Source: Candidatus Phycosocius bacilliformis (GTDB lineage Bacteria > Pseudomonadota > Alphaproteobacteria > Caulobacterales > Aquidulcibacteraceae). Taken from it: 64,000 nucleotides of DNA. The stretch lies in contig NZ_BFBR01000001.1 in NCBI RefSeq assembly GCF_003112735.1, positions 637,369 through 701,368 of the forward strand. Direction: 5' to 3'. The notes under the pieces were generated by a model, which saw nothing but the letters and a program-made list of their open reading frames with translations, did no database searches and was not told where the DNA came from. Within the stretch, counting starts at the first letter, position 1; each line of letters starts with the position of its first letter. The translations under genes were made by a program, and so were the position numbers. Shown one piece after another: positions 18,401-28,721 of this stretch.

Positions 18401-18462
18401 AAGATCCGGTAGATCGGCTGTCACGACGGGCCGAATGGGCCAATGCGGAGGATGGCGAATGA
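15409..18462 (+). CDS. addB: Double-strand break repair protein AddB
   Basis: A 1017-residue subunit of the AddAB helicase-nuclease that processes DNA ends for recombination, the alphaproteobacterial replacement for RecBCD. The N-terminal two thirds are a degenerate helicase fold (LPTRRAARGL near the start, GLDEGVWPQPAAPDPFLSRP around residue 620-640). The C-terminal nuclease domain has IYDYKSGKPP, putting catalytic Asp and Lys near residue 893, and ends in a PD-(D/E)XK fold. The iron-sulfur Cys set of Bacillus AddB is not seen. Its stop overlaps the addA start by 4 bases. Confidence 0.94.
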   Translation: MTPFFDTPTPRVFTIPPAISFLDALAKALLQDLHREEAPFGLSDAIILLPTRRAARGLSQAFLTASPHSATLLPRIRTLGDLDPEDAGLGDLGADLDAPPAIDPLARRLILARLIQARDSHADWSSDPASALMAADALADLLDSAAMMAPEGGDFDWSGLSTLVTRHELARHWEHSTTFLSIVTEAWPAYLASTGQIDPGVQQRRNVEALIERWQTSPPQDSVVLAGSTGSMPVTRKLMHLVSRLPRGMVILPGLDTLMPEAAWAAARHDDQHPQRAMAEAIESVGVARDTVAVLPGAIESEALAHRRSVIREALTPQANTADWPSRIHDLGSATIRQGLEGLTLIEADSEDEEANLIAHEMRETLESPDKTAALVTPSAEIARRVAAKLQRWDIKVDISSGRPLRDTAVGSFLQQVLHWAADPSDPVQLCALLGHPLTSLGRSRDRVRALAGAIEVAALRGPRRDRTLAAMITRLGKLKPDYWPKIELRGEPVTLDDGLALLRDLATCHQAAGPLAGSLQDVAQSLARLAEALAATDTQTGADSLWRGEAGESVARFLSRLMEHGGLFPAVPQPAITRTLLHLMADLVVRPRGTHPRLAILGPLEARLLQFDKVILGGLDEGVWPQPAAPDPFLSRPMRQHLGLPSPDSRIGLSAHDFAQFSAAPRVILTRSARRKDAPAVPSRWLWRLKTLAGGALGEKEAADALAQGSALKRLLRAHAPSRTFDPLKAIPAPRPPVEARPRHFHATHIETWIRDPYRTYVEKILSLRALDPLGGPISSSVRGNALHKGFEIVADWHENLPDDPANALGEALRLALVSHGYDDISLQKELARLDPTIAFLADQLAAKIKDGWRILVEEGGTYALPTPEGPLTLKGRADRIDVGPGGTEIYDYKSGKPPSAKEVGALMSPQMPVLALIAARAGFDERAIQRPTGLMHIHIGIKNPTNVSALAAELSMEDLIQRAEATLLKLSALYHDAARPYLPKPRVSFIKKATYEDPVDRLSRRAEWANAEDGE

Positions 18463-21400
18463 GTTTGCCTTCTCCCATGCTTGATCTCACGATTATCAAT
18501 CAAAAGCTCGCTGCCAAACCCGATCTGTCGATCTGGGCCAGCGCCAATGCAGGGGCAGGCAAAACCAAGGTCCTGATTGATCGCATTGCACGTCTATTGC
18601 TGCGCGGTTCAGACCCGGCCCGCATTCTTGCAGTGACCTATACCAAAGCCGCCGCCGCGGAAATGCAGACCAGGCTATATGGGCTATTGGGTTCATGGAC
18701 AATTTCACCTGACCAGGCCTTAACCAAAGCGCTTCGAGATCTCGACCCGGAACTTGGCGAGATTGATGCAACCTATTTGGCACGCGCGCGGGCGCTGTTT
18801 GCCAAGGCGCTGGAAACCCCAGGCGGCCTGAAAATCCAGACCATCCACGGCTTCTGCCAAACCATTTTGCAACGCTTCCCGTTAGAAGCCGGTGTGCCAC
18901 CCGGTTTCACCGTGCTGGAAGACGCCGCCGCACGTCAGTTGCAGGCTCATGCCTTCGAGCGTGCCTTCACCAAGACACCAGAGGCCTTTTTGACTCTGGC
19001 GCGTCTAACCAGTCTGGATGATGATCGATCGCTGATCCTAGAGGCTTTGGCCAATGCTGGCGCAACGCTGCCGACCAAGCCTGATTTTGCCACAATTGCT
19101 GCCCGTCTTGCGACCAAGCTGGATATTGACCCGGCCCTTCCTGCCGAAGCGTATCGTGACGCGGCCCTCAATGATCTTGATCTGACGAGTCTTGCCGACG
19201 CCGCCGCCCGTCTGGAGACAGGCGTGGCCAACGATAAATCTACCGCCGCTGGCTTGCGAGAGCTCATCGCGCTTCAAGATCCAGATGCCCGGTGGGAAGC
19301 GTGGCGCGGCATCGTGCGCACCGAAAAGGGCGAGCCCCGTCAGCGCCCGGTTTCGACAGCGTTTAAGGATGACGTCATTGTCAGCAAGGTCTTTGATCCT
19401 CACACGGGATTGGGCGGACTCTTCACCGCCGCCGAAGCCAAAATTTGTGGACGTCGCCTTTATGACCGGTCACTGGCCCTGACCCAAGCAGCCTATAGCT
19501 TCCAAGAAGCCTGGACCCAGATCAAGCAGGAAATTGGGGCGCTCGACTTCGACGATTTGTTGATCAAGACCTCGCACCTATTGGGTGCCGGTGACGGGGC
19601 AGCGGCTTGGGTATTGTACAAGCTCGACGCGGGTCTGGCGCATGTCCTGATCGACGAGGCCCAAGACACCAACCCCCAACAATGGGATTTGCTGGAACCC
19701 TTATTCTCGGCGCTCGAAGAAGAAGCCACGCAGCCACCGCGCACGCGCTTTATCGTCGGCGATGAGAAGCAGTCGATTTACTCATTCCAAGGTGCGCGGC
19801 CAGAGCGCTTCCTCGACGAAAAAGCGCAATTTGAGGCCACAGAAAGTCCTTGGGCCATGCATCGGGCCAGCGTGTCATTTGAACTCTCGTTCCGTTCCTG
19901 CCAAATGGTTCTCAATGCTGTTGATACGGTCTGGACGCACGCCACATTGGGTCAGGTTCCCGTGCTTGCCGAAGCCCCAGCAGACGCACCATTTGAACGC
20001 AAATATGCCTTTCGGACCCGCCACATCGCCCACCGTCAGGATTATATTGGCGCGGTGGAGTTCTGGCCGAAAACCATGCCGGGCGATAAGGCCAGCACTC
20101 CGGAAGCTTGGGATCATCCATTCAATATCGAACGAGAGGACTCAAGCCGAAACCGGCTCGCCGAGCGTATCGCACTTGAATTGAAGGCCCGCCTCGCCAA
20201 TGGCTTTGCCATTGGCGGGCCCAACGGCATGCGGGCGATGCAAGCCGGTGATGTCATGATTTTGGTGAAGAGGCGTGGCTCCTTCTTCCACCAGCTGATC
20301 AAACGCTTGAAATACCACAAAGTCCCGGTTGCTGGGGCTGATCGACTGAAACTTGTTGAAGACCCTGCGATCCAAGACCTGATAGCCTTGGGCCGATTTG
20401 CCCTTCTGCCGCAGGATGATTTCAACACAGCCTGTGTCTTGAAGGGGGCCTTTTGTGGTCTGGTGGATGATGATGATCATCTGTTTCCATTGGCGTGGAA
20501 CCGCGGCCAGACATCAATCTGGCAAAGGCTGCAAGCCAGCACCAATCCCGACCATGTGGCCGCCGCGGCTTTCCTGCACAAGCTTTTGAACCGGGCAGGG
20601 CATTTGCCGCCCTATGAATTCTTTGCCGCTATTCTGGAAGAACCGGGGCTGGGCGGTTTAACCGGCTGGCGCTTGCTGATCGAGCGATTGGGCCAAGAAG
20701 CGCGTGAGCCTGTGGAGGCCTTCTTAGGACGGGCCCTAAACCATGGTCGTCAGGAGACCCCAACATTGCATGGCTTCCTGTCTGCTATTGAGACCGATGC
20801 GGCCGATATCAAGCGGGAAATGGAACAGGGCGGCGAGGGTGTTCGTGTCATGACAATCCATGCCGCCAAAGGGCTGGAAGCGCCAGTTGTCATTCTGCCA
20901 GATACCACCAGCGCGCGAGCCCGTGATCGCAGCCCACCTGTCTTCCAATCTGATTTGGGGTGTTTTTTGTGGTCACACAGTAAGAATGAAGACCCACCTC
21001 TCTTCTCTGACATTCGCCAAAGCCAAATTGACGCGGACAAGCGCGAGGATGCCCGTTTGCTCTATGTCGCCATGACACGCGCGCGTGACCTGCTCATTCT
21101 GTGTGGCTTCCATTCCGGCAAACGCCCAAGCGAAAATCCCGCCAAAAAAGACAAGCCGAAGGAGGGTGCCAAAAGCTGGTATGAGTTGTTCGAAATGGCC
21201 TTGCCATTGCTGGGAGAGGGCGAAATCCGCCAAGGCCATGATTTTGACTATCGGCTTTGGGGTCGCCATGGCGATCCCCAATCCGAATTGATCCATCCTC
21301 ATCGCGACCTGGCCGCTCTCCCAGCCTGGATCAATCAACCGCCACCGCCCGAAAAGCAGCGGGCCCGACGCATTGCCCCATCCGCCCTGACCCCTGATGG

Positions 21401-21968
21401 CGCAGAACCACCGACCCTGTCTCCCTTGCAACCTGACGCGCGCACCCGGTTTCTGCGCGGTCGGCTTATTCATGAGCTGCTGCAACGCCTACCTGATGTC
21501 CCAGAAGATCAGCGCGCAAGCCGCGCAATGGCCCGATTACAGCGCGAAGCCGACCTTGATGATGATGCGCGGCGACACATGGTGGCTGAAACTCTCGCGG
21601 TTCTGAATGATCCGACATTTGCACCATTGTTCGGCCCGGGAAGCCGGGCAGAGGCGGCAATCGTCGGGCGGGGACCTGGACTTCCAGAAGATATGGTCGT
21701 CAACGGCACTGTTGACCGCTTGGTTGTGACAGAAACAGAGGTTCTGGTGCTGGATTTCAAGACCAATCGGCCACCACCCCAATCGGTGGCGGGGGTGGCA
21801 CAAGTCTATATCAATCAGATGGCAGCCTATCAGGCGTTGCTTCGCGGGCGGTGGCCCGGCAAGCGGATCCGTTGTGCGCTTGTATGGACTGATGGGCCGC
21901 GCTTGATGGAATTACCTGATCAAATCCTTGCCAGTGCCTTGCAAGCCATTGCCGGGTTACCTAGTTAA
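18459..21968 (+). CDS. addA: Double-strand break repair helicase AddA
   Basis: A 1169-residue UvrD-like helicase and nuclease. Motif I is [13 protein letters not shown] at about residues 28-40, followed by [13 protein letters not shown]. The Walker B region is [17 protein letters not shown], then [17 protein letters not shown], then [14 protein letters not shown] and the final [13 protein letters not shown]. The C-terminal nuclease motif [12 protein letters not shown] lies near residue 1099. The ATG at 18459 overlaps the addB TGA and replaces a longer in-frame start at 18435. With addB and trxA it makes the usual alphaproteobacterial addB-addA-trxA cluster. Confidence 0.96.
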   Translation: MSLPSPMLDLTIINQKLAAKPDLSIWASANAGAGKTKVLIDRIARLLLRGSDPARILAVTYTKAAAAEMQTRLYGLLGSWTISPDQALTKALRDLDPELGEIDATYLARARALFAKALETPGGLKIQTIHGFCQTILQRFPLEAGVPPGFTVLEDAAARQLQAHAFERAFTKTPEAFLTLARLTSLDDDRSLILEALANAGATLPTKPDFATIAARLATKLDIDPALPAEAYRDAALNDLDLTSLADAAARLETGVANDKSTAAGLRELIALQDPDARWEAWRGIVRTEKGEPRQRPVSTAFKDDVIVSKVFDPHTGLGGLFTAAEAKICGRRLYDRSLALTQAAYSFQEAWTQIKQEIGALDFDDLLIKTSHLLGAGDGAAAWVLYKLDAGLAHVLIDEAQDTNPQQWDLLEPLFSALEEEATQPPRTRFIVGDEKQSIYSFQGARPERFLDEKAQFEATESPWAMHRASVSFELSFRSCQMVLNAVDTVWTHATLGQVPVLAEAPADAPFERKYAFRTRHIAHRQDYIGAVEFWPKTMPGDKASTPEAWDHPFNIEREDSSRNRLAERIALELKARLANGFAIGGPNGMRAMQAGDVMILVKRRGSFFHQLIKRLKYHKVPVAGADRLKLVEDPAIQDLIALGRFALLPQDDFNTACVLKGAFCGLVDDDDHLFPLAWNRGQTSIWQRLQASTNPDHVAAAAFLHKLLNRAGHLPPYEFFAAILEEPGLGGLTGWRLLIERLGQEAREPVEAFLGRALNHGRQETPTLHGFLSAIETDAADIKREMEQGGEGVRVMTIHAAKGLEAPVVILPDTTSARARDRSPPVFQSDLGCFLWSHSKNEDPPLFSDIRQSQIDADKREDARLLYVAMTRARDLLILCGFHSGKRPSENPAKKDKPKEGAKSWYELFEMALPLLGEGEIRQGHDFDYRLWGRHGDPQSELIHPHRDLAALPAWINQPPPPEKQRARRIAPSALTPDGAEPPTLSPLQPDARTRFLRGRLIHELLQRLPDVPEDQRASRAMARLQREADLDDDARRHMVAETLAVLNDPTFAPLFGPGSRAEAAIVGRGPGLPEDMVVNGTVDRLVVTETEVLVLDFKTNRPPPQSVAGVAQVYINQMAAYQALLRGRWPGKRIRCALVWTDGPRLMELPDQILASALQAIAGLPS

Positions 21969-21993
21969 GAGGCAGAAACTTGGAGATCATACG

Positions 21994-22314
21994 ATGCCAA
22001 CCCTCGCCATCACCGACGACAGCTTTGAATCGGACGTCCTGAAAGCCTCAGGTCCCGTTCTGGTGGACTTTTGGGCGGAATGGTGCGGGCCCTGCAAACA
22101 GATCGGCCCTGCGCTGGAAGAAATCTCCGACGAAATGGCCGGCAAACTGGTTGTCGCCAAGCTGAATATCGATGACAATCCCAGCACGGGATCGCGTTAT
22201 GGTGTGCGCGGCATCCCCACCATGATGCTGTTCAAGGATGGCCAAGTGGTGTCCACCAAAGTGGGTGCGATGGCTAAAAGCCGAATTTCGGCTTGGATTG
22301 GCGAAAGCATCTGA
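21994..22314 (+). CDS. trxA: Thioredoxin
   Basis: A 106-residue cytoplasmic disulfide reductase with the active site WCGPC (Cys31, Cys34), the cis-proline region RGIPTMMLF, and no signal peptide, so it is a classical thioredoxin 1. An open frame runs upstream to 21928 inside addA, but the family starts at this ATG, 25 bases after the addA stop. Downstream a minus-strand protease gene ends 6 bases away. Confidence 0.96.
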   Translation: MPTLAITDDSFESDVLKASGPVLVDFWAEWCGPCKQIGPALEEISDEMAGKLVVAKLNIDDNPSTGSRYGVRGIPTMMLFKDGQVVSTKVGAMAKSRISAWIGESI

Positions 22315-22320
22315 TCGCCC

Positions 22321-23220
22321 TTATTCGGGCGGCAAGCAGACCACCTGAACAATTCGAACCGAGCGGCGCAATTGACTGGCCTCATCGCCAAGTGTTTGCG
22401 TCGTAATGGTGCCGATTGGCTGGCCAATTGGGCGTAAGCCTGCATCCTGCAATGCATCAATTACGGAATCAGCGCTGGTGGTAACAACCCGCCCGCGCCG
22501 CAAGCTCTCTGCGATCGTTATCCCAATCACCCGACCAGCAGAATCAAAGGCCGGACCCCCGGACAGGCCACCCAATGTGCCCCGCAAACCGCGACTGCGC
22601 GTGACCTCTGCCCATGCCAGTGTGTTTTCCCGCCCACGCCACGCCCCGCTTGTGATCATCAATTCCCGCCCAATCAATTGACTAACCACTTCACCCGGCT
22701 TGCCTTGCGGATAGCCAATGTGAAAGCCAGTGGTGCCGAGTCGTAAATCTGATTCATCCAGGTCCAAGGCCAAGGGTTCCGGTCCGCCTTGTGTCCGCAG
22801 TATCGCCACATCGGCCCGCCGCGAGGAGTAGATCAGCTTGGCTGCCACCAATTGCTGATCAATCTCATTGACCAAACCCAGCCGCTCACATCCCAAGGCG
22901 ACATGGCGGGCCGTGAGCCACAAGCCACCGCTGGAAATGGCGAAAGCTGTCCCGCTCGACCACGGACCGGCAGGCCGAGCCTCCACTTCAGATTGATCGT
23001 CCAGCGGACTGGGTGCAGGCAGGAGAGGTCCGATCGGTTCAGCCGGTGGCGGCTTGTTCGCGACAGGGGGCGCAGGCTGGGTTGAAAAATAGGGCATGAA
23101 ACGCCCTCTAAAGCGCACATCACCTTCTGATTCTCGGCTGGCAGACTGGATTAGGAACCAGCCAATCGCCACGACCAGCACCAGAAGGATTAAGATGCCA
23201 TCACCAAATCGCCGTAACAT
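22321..23220 (-). CDS. Membrane-anchored trypsin-like serine protease
   Basis: A 299-residue protein with an N-terminal membrane segment (about 8-25), a proline-rich linker (about 48-75), and a trypsin-like domain. The catalytic triad is complete: His106 in LTARHVALG, Asp137 in RRADVAIL and Ser220 in GGLSGGPAFD. It resembles DegP/HtrA but has no PDZ domain. It should act in the periplasm. It begins 6 bases after a DUF350 membrane protein, so the two are co-transcribed and may work together. Substrate unknown. Confidence 0.82.
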   Translation of the reverse strand: MLRRFGDGILILLVLVVAIGWFLIQSASRESEGDVRFRGRFMPYFSTQPAPPVANKPPPAEPIGPLLPAPSPLDDQSEVEARPAGPWSSGTAFAISSGGLWLTARHVALGCERLGLVNEIDQQLVAAKLIYSSRRADVAILRTQGGPEPLALDLDESDLRLGTTGFHIGYPQGKPGEVVSQLIGRELMITSGAWRGRENTLAWAEVTRSRGLRGTLGGLSGGPAFDSAGRVIGITIAESLRRGRVVTTSADSVIDALQDAGLRPIGQPIGTITTQTLGDEASQLRRSVRIVQVVCLPPE

Positions 23221-23226
23221 GACGAC

Positions 23227-23640
23227 CTAGCCGTTCAAGGCTGACGCCGTCAGCAGTGCCGCGCCAATCTTGACCCCAACCAGCACAGCCGCGGCAGCGA
23301 TCTCACCATTCTCAATGCGTTTGGACAAATCACGCACCACCAGATCGACCAATCGGAACATCACCAATTGCAGCACAAGCGCTGTAACCCCCCAGATCAG
23401 GAGGTCGAGCAGGGCATGAGACGTGGCCAAAGTGGCCGCAATCGGAATCGCAATCCCAACAGCGGCTCCTCCCAATGAAAGACCTGCCGCACTATTGCCC
23501 GCGCGCACCAAGTCCACCTCACGATGGGGTGTAATCGCCATATAGAGCAGCACACCAAACACCCAAATTGCCAGCGCCACCCCGCCTTGCAGGAGAAAAT
23601 TAGGCAAACCGGTCACGAAAGCCTGTAATGATGGGTCCAT
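23227..23640 (-). CDS. DUF350 family integral membrane protein
   Basis: A 137-residue protein with about four hydrophobic segments (near 15-34, 50-70, 76-98 and 112-134). The pattern NSAAGLSLGGAAVGIAIPIA in the second segment and the Asp/Arg-bearing VDLVVRDLSKRIENGEIAAA stretch are typical of DUF350 (YjfL-like) proteins, whose function is not established. It is the first gene of a minus-strand pair with the serine protease. Confidence 0.75.
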   Translation of the reverse strand: MDPSLQAFVTGLPNFLLQGGVALAIWVFGVLLYMAITPHREVDLVRAGNSAAGLSLGGAAVGIAIPIAATLATSHALLDLLIWGVTALVLQLVMFRLVDLVVRDLSKRIENGEIAAAAVLVGVKIGAALLTASALNG

Positions 23641-23784
23641 GCGACACTTTATCCCTGCTGAAAGCTGACAGAAATCTATCAGTCCTATGAAATTGGCCTT
23701 AATGCATCAGCTGTCAATTGAAAGACGCGCCGACCGCTGGTCAATGCGATGCGATCTACCTCAATGCTTGTTTATGGAGCCATG

Positions 23785-24576
23785 ATGTCGTCCCAAACCT
23801 CCACGAAAGCCGCCCTGATTACGGGATCAACCAGCGGCATTGGCCTTGCCATCGCCGAAGCCTTTGCCGCCAATGGTTATGGCGTGGTTCTCAATGGTCT
23901 GGGCGATACCGACGACATCAAGGCGATCTGCACGCGCCTGACCACCACCTACAAGGTCGACGTGATCTATCACCCCGCCAATATGATGAAGCCAGATGAG
24001 ATCGCGGACATGATGGCCTTGGCCCAAAACCTTTTCGGCCGCCTTGATGTGTTGGTGAATAATGCTGGCGTCCAATTTGTGGCACCGGTTGAGGAATTCC
24101 CGCCAGAGAAATGGGACCAGATCATCGCGATCAATCTTTCCTCGGCATTTCACACCATTAGACTGGCCATACCCGGTATGGCCGACAGAAAATGGGGGCG
24201 GATTATCAATATCGCATCTGCCCATGGCTTGGTGGCCAGCCCGTTTAAATCAGCCTATGTCGCCGCCAAACATGGCATTGTCGGCCTCACGAAAACCATC
24301 GCACTGGAACATGCCCGCGACGGAGTTACCTGCAACGCCATTTGCCCCGGCTATGTGCTGACCGGACTGGTTCAGGCGCAAATCCCAGATCAAGCCAAGT
24401 CCCGCGGGATCAGCGAGGAAGACGTGATCCAAAACGTGCTGCTGGCGGCCCAGCCAACCAAGCAATTTGTCACCGTCGATCAGGTTGCTTCTTTTGCGCT
24501 CTATCTTGCCAGTGATGCAGCGGCACAGATCAATGGTGCCATCCTAACCATTGATGGCGGCTGGACAGCTCAATAA
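23785..24576 (+). CDS. 3-hydroxybutyrate dehydrogenase, SDR family
   Basis: A 263-residue short-chain dehydrogenase. The cofactor motif is TGSTSGIG (about 13-20), NNAG at 92-95, and the catalytic set is Ser145 in IASAHGLVAS, Tyr158 and Lys162 in YVAAK. The SAHGLVASPFKSAYVAAKHG block and CPGYVLTGLV are characteristic of D-3-hydroxybutyrate dehydrogenase, which oxidises 3-hydroxybutyrate to acetoacetate with NAD during polyhydroxybutyrate use. Two adjacent ATG codons follow GGAG; the second (23785) has the better spacing. It stands alone between minus-strand genes. Assignment to this substrate is likely, not certain. Confidence 0.85.
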   Translation: MSSQTSTKAALITGSTSGIGLAIAEAFAANGYGVVLNGLGDTDDIKAICTRLTTTYKVDVIYHPANMMKPDEIADMMALAQNLFGRLDVLVNNAGVQFVAPVEEFPPEKWDQIIAINLSSAFHTIRLAIPGMADRKWGRIINIASAHGLVASPFKSAYVAAKHGIVGLTKTIALEHARDGVTCNAICPGYVLTGLVQAQIPDQAKSRGISEEDVIQNVLLAAQPTKQFVTVDQVASFALYLASDAAAQINGAILTIDGGWTAQ

Positions 24577-24581
24577 GGACG

Positions 24582-26027
24582 CTATCGCTCCATTGCCGGG
24601 GCGCCGCAGCGAGCGATGACGGAAGACACTTGATCCCGTCCCGGCGGTGGCACACGGACGCGACCGGATAGACTTCTGAATTCAATAGGTTCATCAACCA
24701 AAAAGCGGCTTAGCACCGGGTCTGTTGCGGCTTGGCGGGCCCGCCCAACAGCCTCATAGCCGCGCACTGCTGGCCGCCAATTCATGACAAGTTGGGCTGT
24801 CTTTCCCCCGCTGACGACCTCAATCCTGGCCGTATTGCCCTGGGTCGGGGCCGGCAGGCCTGAAAGTGCCACTGTATAACCCGTATCTGGACGGCAGGCG
24901 AGCGAAGCGAGCGCACCTTTGGGACCCAGTGGTGAGGCGATACGACTTGGGCTGGTCTGCCGCCAGCCTTGGGCGGCAACAGGATCAGGCGCGGAGGCGG
25001 CCGATGTACTTTTGGCGCTAACCTGCCAAACCCACTTGCCCTGAGTCAGATCGAGTTGTCCGACCGGCCCATCGATCGGCGAACCATTTGGCGCGCAGAA
25101 TCCGCTGACAAAAAGCCTGTTATCCTGATGGGTCAGACGAATCTCACGTCCTGCCAAACCCAATGGCGCTTCGATCACGCTGCCACTACCAGCTTGCAAG
25201 ACATAAAGCTTGGCCGAACACGGGCTTGGGCGGCCAAGGTCAGAAACCACGAAAACCCAATCGGCCAGGGGTCCATCTTGTGGCCACGCTCCAGATAATG
25301 CCAGAAAGCGCGGCCGGTCAGGATCGGCGCTCGCGCCACTATTGGCCGCAGCCCCCTTTGGCAAGACAATGGATCCATCCAGATAAAGAAGCGGGCCTGC
25401 AGGGGCAGGCTCGACATGAACCAAACCGGCGGGCGTCAAGAGTTGATTGGCGGGCAAAGGCGGTATCAAGGCTCCGGCGCGTACCAAACTGGCCAATCGT
25501 CGACCTGCGGACCAGTCTTCTCCATCCTGAGACATGCCAACCAACAACATCGTCCCCATTTGGGGGCCAGGTTGAAAGCGCAGCAAGAGCGGACCAGCAC
25601 GGGGCAGAGTCACCGATTTGCCCGCTTTAGCGCTGAAAACAAAACGTATTTCATAGCCAGAGCCCGTGGCCACCGCCGACCTTTTGGCCACCAGACCCTG
25701 TCGGATCGCCTTGAGCTCAATGTCTGTCAAAAAGGCTTCCACAGACAAATTTGTTGAGATCGGTTCTTGGTCATGGGCGAGCTCAGCCATGATGGTTTGA
25801 GGCAGAATCGAGACCAAATTGTCTGGCTGGGGCTGGGTTGAAACCGCTTTGGGTATGCTCACGTCGGCCGGCACAGTGGCGCGTAAATAGGGCAGAATCA
25901 CCCCGCCAGCGGCCACACCTAACCCAAACGCGAACAGGGCCACCAAGGACACTAACCCCATACCCAGCCGGGGGCCGGGCATAGGCCTTGACTCAATTGG
26001 TACAGGTTCACGGTCACTCGATGACAT
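24582..26027 (-). CDS. Hypothetical protein with an N-terminal membrane anchor
   Basis: A 481-residue protein I do not recognise. A hydrophobic segment (about residues 22-48) follows a short Pro/Arg-rich start, so the bulk should be periplasmic. The rest has no repeat and no enzyme motif I can name; it is rich in Pro, Ala and Gly, with four scattered Cys (PSPCSAKL, GFCAPNG, SLACRPD, IARCGAP) that could form disulfides. The frame is open to 26150, almost at purL, but the first 41 residues look non-coding, so I chose the ATG at 26027. It diverges from purL. It could be an envelope sensor or a structural protein; this is a guess. Confidence 0.55.
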   Translation of the reverse strand: MSSSDREPVPIESRPMPGPRLGMGLVSLVALFAFGLGVAAGGVILPYLRATVPADVSIPKAVSTQPQPDNLVSILPQTIMAELAHDQEPISTNLSVEAFLTDIELKAIRQGLVAKRSAVATGSGYEIRFVFSAKAGKSVTLPRAGPLLLRFQPGPQMGTMLLVGMSQDGEDWSAGRRLASLVRAGALIPPLPANQLLTPAGLVHVEPAPAGPLLYLDGSIVLPKGAAANSGASADPDRPRFLALSGAWPQDGPLADWVFVVSDLGRPSPCSAKLYVLQAGSGSVIEAPLGLAGREIRLTHQDNRLFVSGFCAPNGSPIDGPVGQLDLTQGKWVWQVSAKSTSAASAPDPVAAQGWRQTSPSRIASPLGPKGALASLACRPDTGYTVALSGLPAPTQGNTARIEVVSGGKTAQLVMNWRPAVRGYEAVGRARQAATDPVLSRFLVDEPIEFRSLSGRVRVPPPGRDQVSSVIARCGAPAMER

Positions 26028-26152
26028 AATTGCCTGATCTAGAACCGGTTTGGCTTGTTCGCCAAGTGCAATGACAGACACCCTTAAAGCCACTGCACCA
26101 TAAGGGGCGCTTTGCCCTTCAAACCACAGCCAAGCCGCGCTAGACAGCATGC

Positions 26153-28366
26153 ATGACCCAAGCTGTATCTGCCGAACCCCCCATGACCCCCACCTTGGTC
26201 GCCGAGCATGGCCTATCTGAGGCCGAATATGCGATCATTCTTGATCGGCTGGGCCGTGCGCCCAATCTGACGGAACTGGGCATCTTCTCGGTTATGTGGT
26301 CGGAGCATTGCAGTTACAAAAGCTCACGCCGCCATCTGGCGAAGTTTCCCACCAAGGGTCCGCGCGTCATTCAAGGACCTGGCGAAAATGCTGGGGTCAT
26401 CGACATTGATGATGGTCAGGCCGCAGTCTTCAAAATGGAGAGCCATAATCACCCCAGTTTCATTGAGCCCTATCAGGGCGCAGCGACCGGGGTTGGCGGC
26501 ATCATGCGTGACGTCTTCACCATGGGTGCCCGTCCGATTGCCCTTGCCAATGCCCTGCGTTTCGGCAGCCCCGACCATCCATTGACCCGGAGACTGGTAT
26601 CCGGTGTTGTCGCCGGGATTGGCGGCTATGGCAATTGTGTGGGTGTGCCCACAGTGTGCGGGGAAACCAATTTCCACCCCGGCTATAATGGCAATATCCT
26701 CGTCAATGCCATGTGTGTGGGCTTGGCAGACGCCGATAAGATTTTCTATGCCCGCGGTGCAAAGGCAGGCAGCCCCATCGTCTATTTTGGCTCCAAGACC
26801 GGCCGTGACGGTATTCATGGTGCGACCATGGCAAGTGCGGAGTTTGATGAATCAAGCGAAGAAAAGCGCCCGACCGTCCAAGTCGGTGACCCATTTGTCG
26901 AAAAACTGTTGATTGAAGCCTGTCTCGAACTGATGGCGACGGACAGTATTGAGGCCATTCAGGATATGGGGGCCGCGGGCCTTACCTCATCCTCGGTCGA
27001 AATGGCCGGCAAAGAATATCTCGGCATCGAACTTGATATGAACAAGGTGCCGGTGCGCGAAACCGGCATGACGCCCTATGAAATGATGCTGTCGGAAAGC
27101 CAGGAGCGCATGTTGGCCATTCTAAAGCCTGGTCGTGAAGCCGAGGCTGAAGCCATCATGCGCAAATGGGACATTGATTTTGCCGTGATCGGCCGCACCA
27201 CAGACAGCGGCCGGATGGTTTTGACTTGGAATGGCAATGTGGTTTGCGACATTCCAGTCGCCCCGTTGAGTGAAGATGCTCCCAATTATGACCGGCCTTG
27301 GGTCGCCCCGCCCACACAAAACCCGGTAACAAGTGTGGATGTGGCCCCGGTCCAAGACTGGGCCGCCACCACATTGAAACTGATTAGCTGCCCGGATGGG
27401 GCATCAAAGCGCTGGTTGTGGGAGCAATATGATCGCCATGTCATGGCCGATACGCTGGAAGACAGCGCCACCCCCTCTGATGCCGCCATCGTGCGGATTC
27501 ACGGCACGCAAAAGGCCTTGGCGATCAGCTGTGACTGTACACCCCGCTATGTCGCAGCAAACCCTTATGAAGGTGGCAAGCAAGTGGTTGCCGAAGCGTG
27601 GCGCAACCTAACTGCCACTGGGGCCGACCCAATTGCCATCACCGACAATCTCAATTTCGGCAACCCGCAGCGCCCTGAAATCATGGGGCAATTTGTTCTC
27701 GCCACCGATGGGATGGCCGAGGCCTGCCGTGCTCTCGACTTCCCGGTCGTATCGGGCAATGTCAGCCTCTATAATGAAACCTCCGGCCAAGCGATCCCGC
27801 CAACCCCTGCGATCGGTGGGGTAGGTCTGTTGCGTGACCATACCAAACGGGTTGGCTTTGGTGATGTACGTCTGGGCGATATGGTCATTCTGGTTGGCAC
27901 CACCACCGACAATCTGGGTGCCACCCTGGCGCTGCGGGAAATTTGGGGTCGCGAGGATGGTGCTCCACCAACTGTTGATTTAGTGCTGGAACGGCGCACC
28001 GGCGATCAGATCCGCGCCCTTATTCAAGCCGGCCATATCCGTACCTGCCACGATTTGTCCGACGGCGGATTGTTGGTGGCAGCCGCTGAAATTGCCATGG
28101 CTTCCGGCACTGGCTTGGCGCTGCGCTTACCGGCAGGCTTGAGTGCCGAGGCGACTTTATTGAGCGAGGATCAGGCCCGCTATCTCCTGATTGTCGATCC
28201 GACCCATGCCGATCACGTGTTTGCAGCATTGGAGGCAGAAAACATCGCTTGCGAACCTTTAGGCACCGCTGGTGGTTGCGAGCTGGCAGTTCAAGACCTG
28301 TTTGCCATCGACATTGACGACCTGAAACAAGCCCATGAAGGCTGGATGCCTGCCTTCATGGCCTAA
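26153..28366 (+). CDS. purL: Phosphoribosylformylglycinamidine synthase subunit PurL
   Basis: A 737-residue ATP-dependent synthetase for the fourth step of purine synthesis, turning FGAR and glutamine-derived ammonia to FGAM. The size is that of the small PurL that works with separate PurQ and PurS. Conserved blocks include [52 protein letters not shown] and GNVSLYNET. Neither purQ nor purS is in this window. The N-terminal ATG at 26153 and a second at 26183 are both possible. Confidence 0.97.
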   Translation: MTQAVSAEPPMTPTLVAEHGLSEAEYAIILDRLGRAPNLTELGIFSVMWSEHCSYKSSRRHLAKFPTKGPRVIQGPGENAGVIDIDDGQAAVFKMESHNHPSFIEPYQGAATGVGGIMRDVFTMGARPIALANALRFGSPDHPLTRRLVSGVVAGIGGYGNCVGVPTVCGETNFHPGYNGNILVNAMCVGLADADKIFYARGAKAGSPIVYFGSKTGRDGIHGATMASAEFDESSEEKRPTVQVGDPFVEKLLIEACLELMATDSIEAIQDMGAAGLTSSSVEMAGKEYLGIELDMNKVPVRETGMTPYEMMLSESQERMLAILKPGREAEAEAIMRKWDIDFAVIGRTTDSGRMVLTWNGNVVCDIPVAPLSEDAPNYDRPWVAPPTQNPVTSVDVAPVQDWAATTLKLISCPDGASKRWLWEQYDRHVMADTLEDSATPSDAAIVRIHGTQKALAISCDCTPRYVAANPYEGGKQVVAEAWRNLTATGADPIAITDNLNFGNPQRPEIMGQFVLATDGMAEACRALDFPVVSGNVSLYNETSGQAIPPTPAIGGVGLLRDHTKRVGFGDVRLGDMVILVGTTTDNLGATLALREIWGREDGAPPTVDLVLERRTGDQIRALIQAGHIRTCHDLSDGGLLVAAAEIAMASGTGLALRLPAGLSAEATLLSEDQARYLLIVDPTHADHVFAALEAENIACEPLGTAGGCELAVQDLFAIDIDDLKQAHEGWMPAFMA

Positions 28367-28483
28367 ATTGCGCAGATTGGGCTCAGATTGAACCCAATGA
28401 TTGCCCGTTGTCATTTTGATTGCGGCACATAACATCCAATAAGCCCTGACAGACCCTGTCCTGACCCATTAAAGGAGACCGCC

Positions 28484-28717
28484 ATGCCTATGGCTGCTGC
28501 AGATATCCAAGCGATGATCCTGGAAGCCTTTCCAGACGCCGAGATCGAGATCATCGATCTGGCGGGTGATGGTGATCATTATAAGGCCATTGTCAAAAGC
28601 CAAGCGTTTGCTGGCTTGAACCGGGTCAAGCAGCACCAAGCGGTTTATGCGGCCCTAAAGGGCAAAATGGGCGGCGAGCTGCACGCTTTGGCGCTGGAGA
28701 CCGGCGTGAAGGCCTAA
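28484..28717 (+). CDS. BolA family protein
   Basis: A 77-residue protein with the BolA/IbaG fold signature: a polar N-terminal helix, DGDHYKAIVKSQAF, then FAGLNRVKQHQAVYAAL. The conserved His of the FxGxxRVxxHxxVY block is present. These proteins bind a [2Fe-2S] cluster with a monothiol glutaredoxin; grxD lies 2.2 kb downstream. AAGGAGA before the ATG is a good ribosome site. It ends 4 bases before a convergent gene. Confidence 0.9.
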   Translation: MPMAAADIQAMILEAFPDAEIEIIDLAGDGDHYKAIVKSQAFAGLNRVKQHQAVYAALKGKMGGELHALALETGVKA

Positions 28718-28721
28718 AGGC

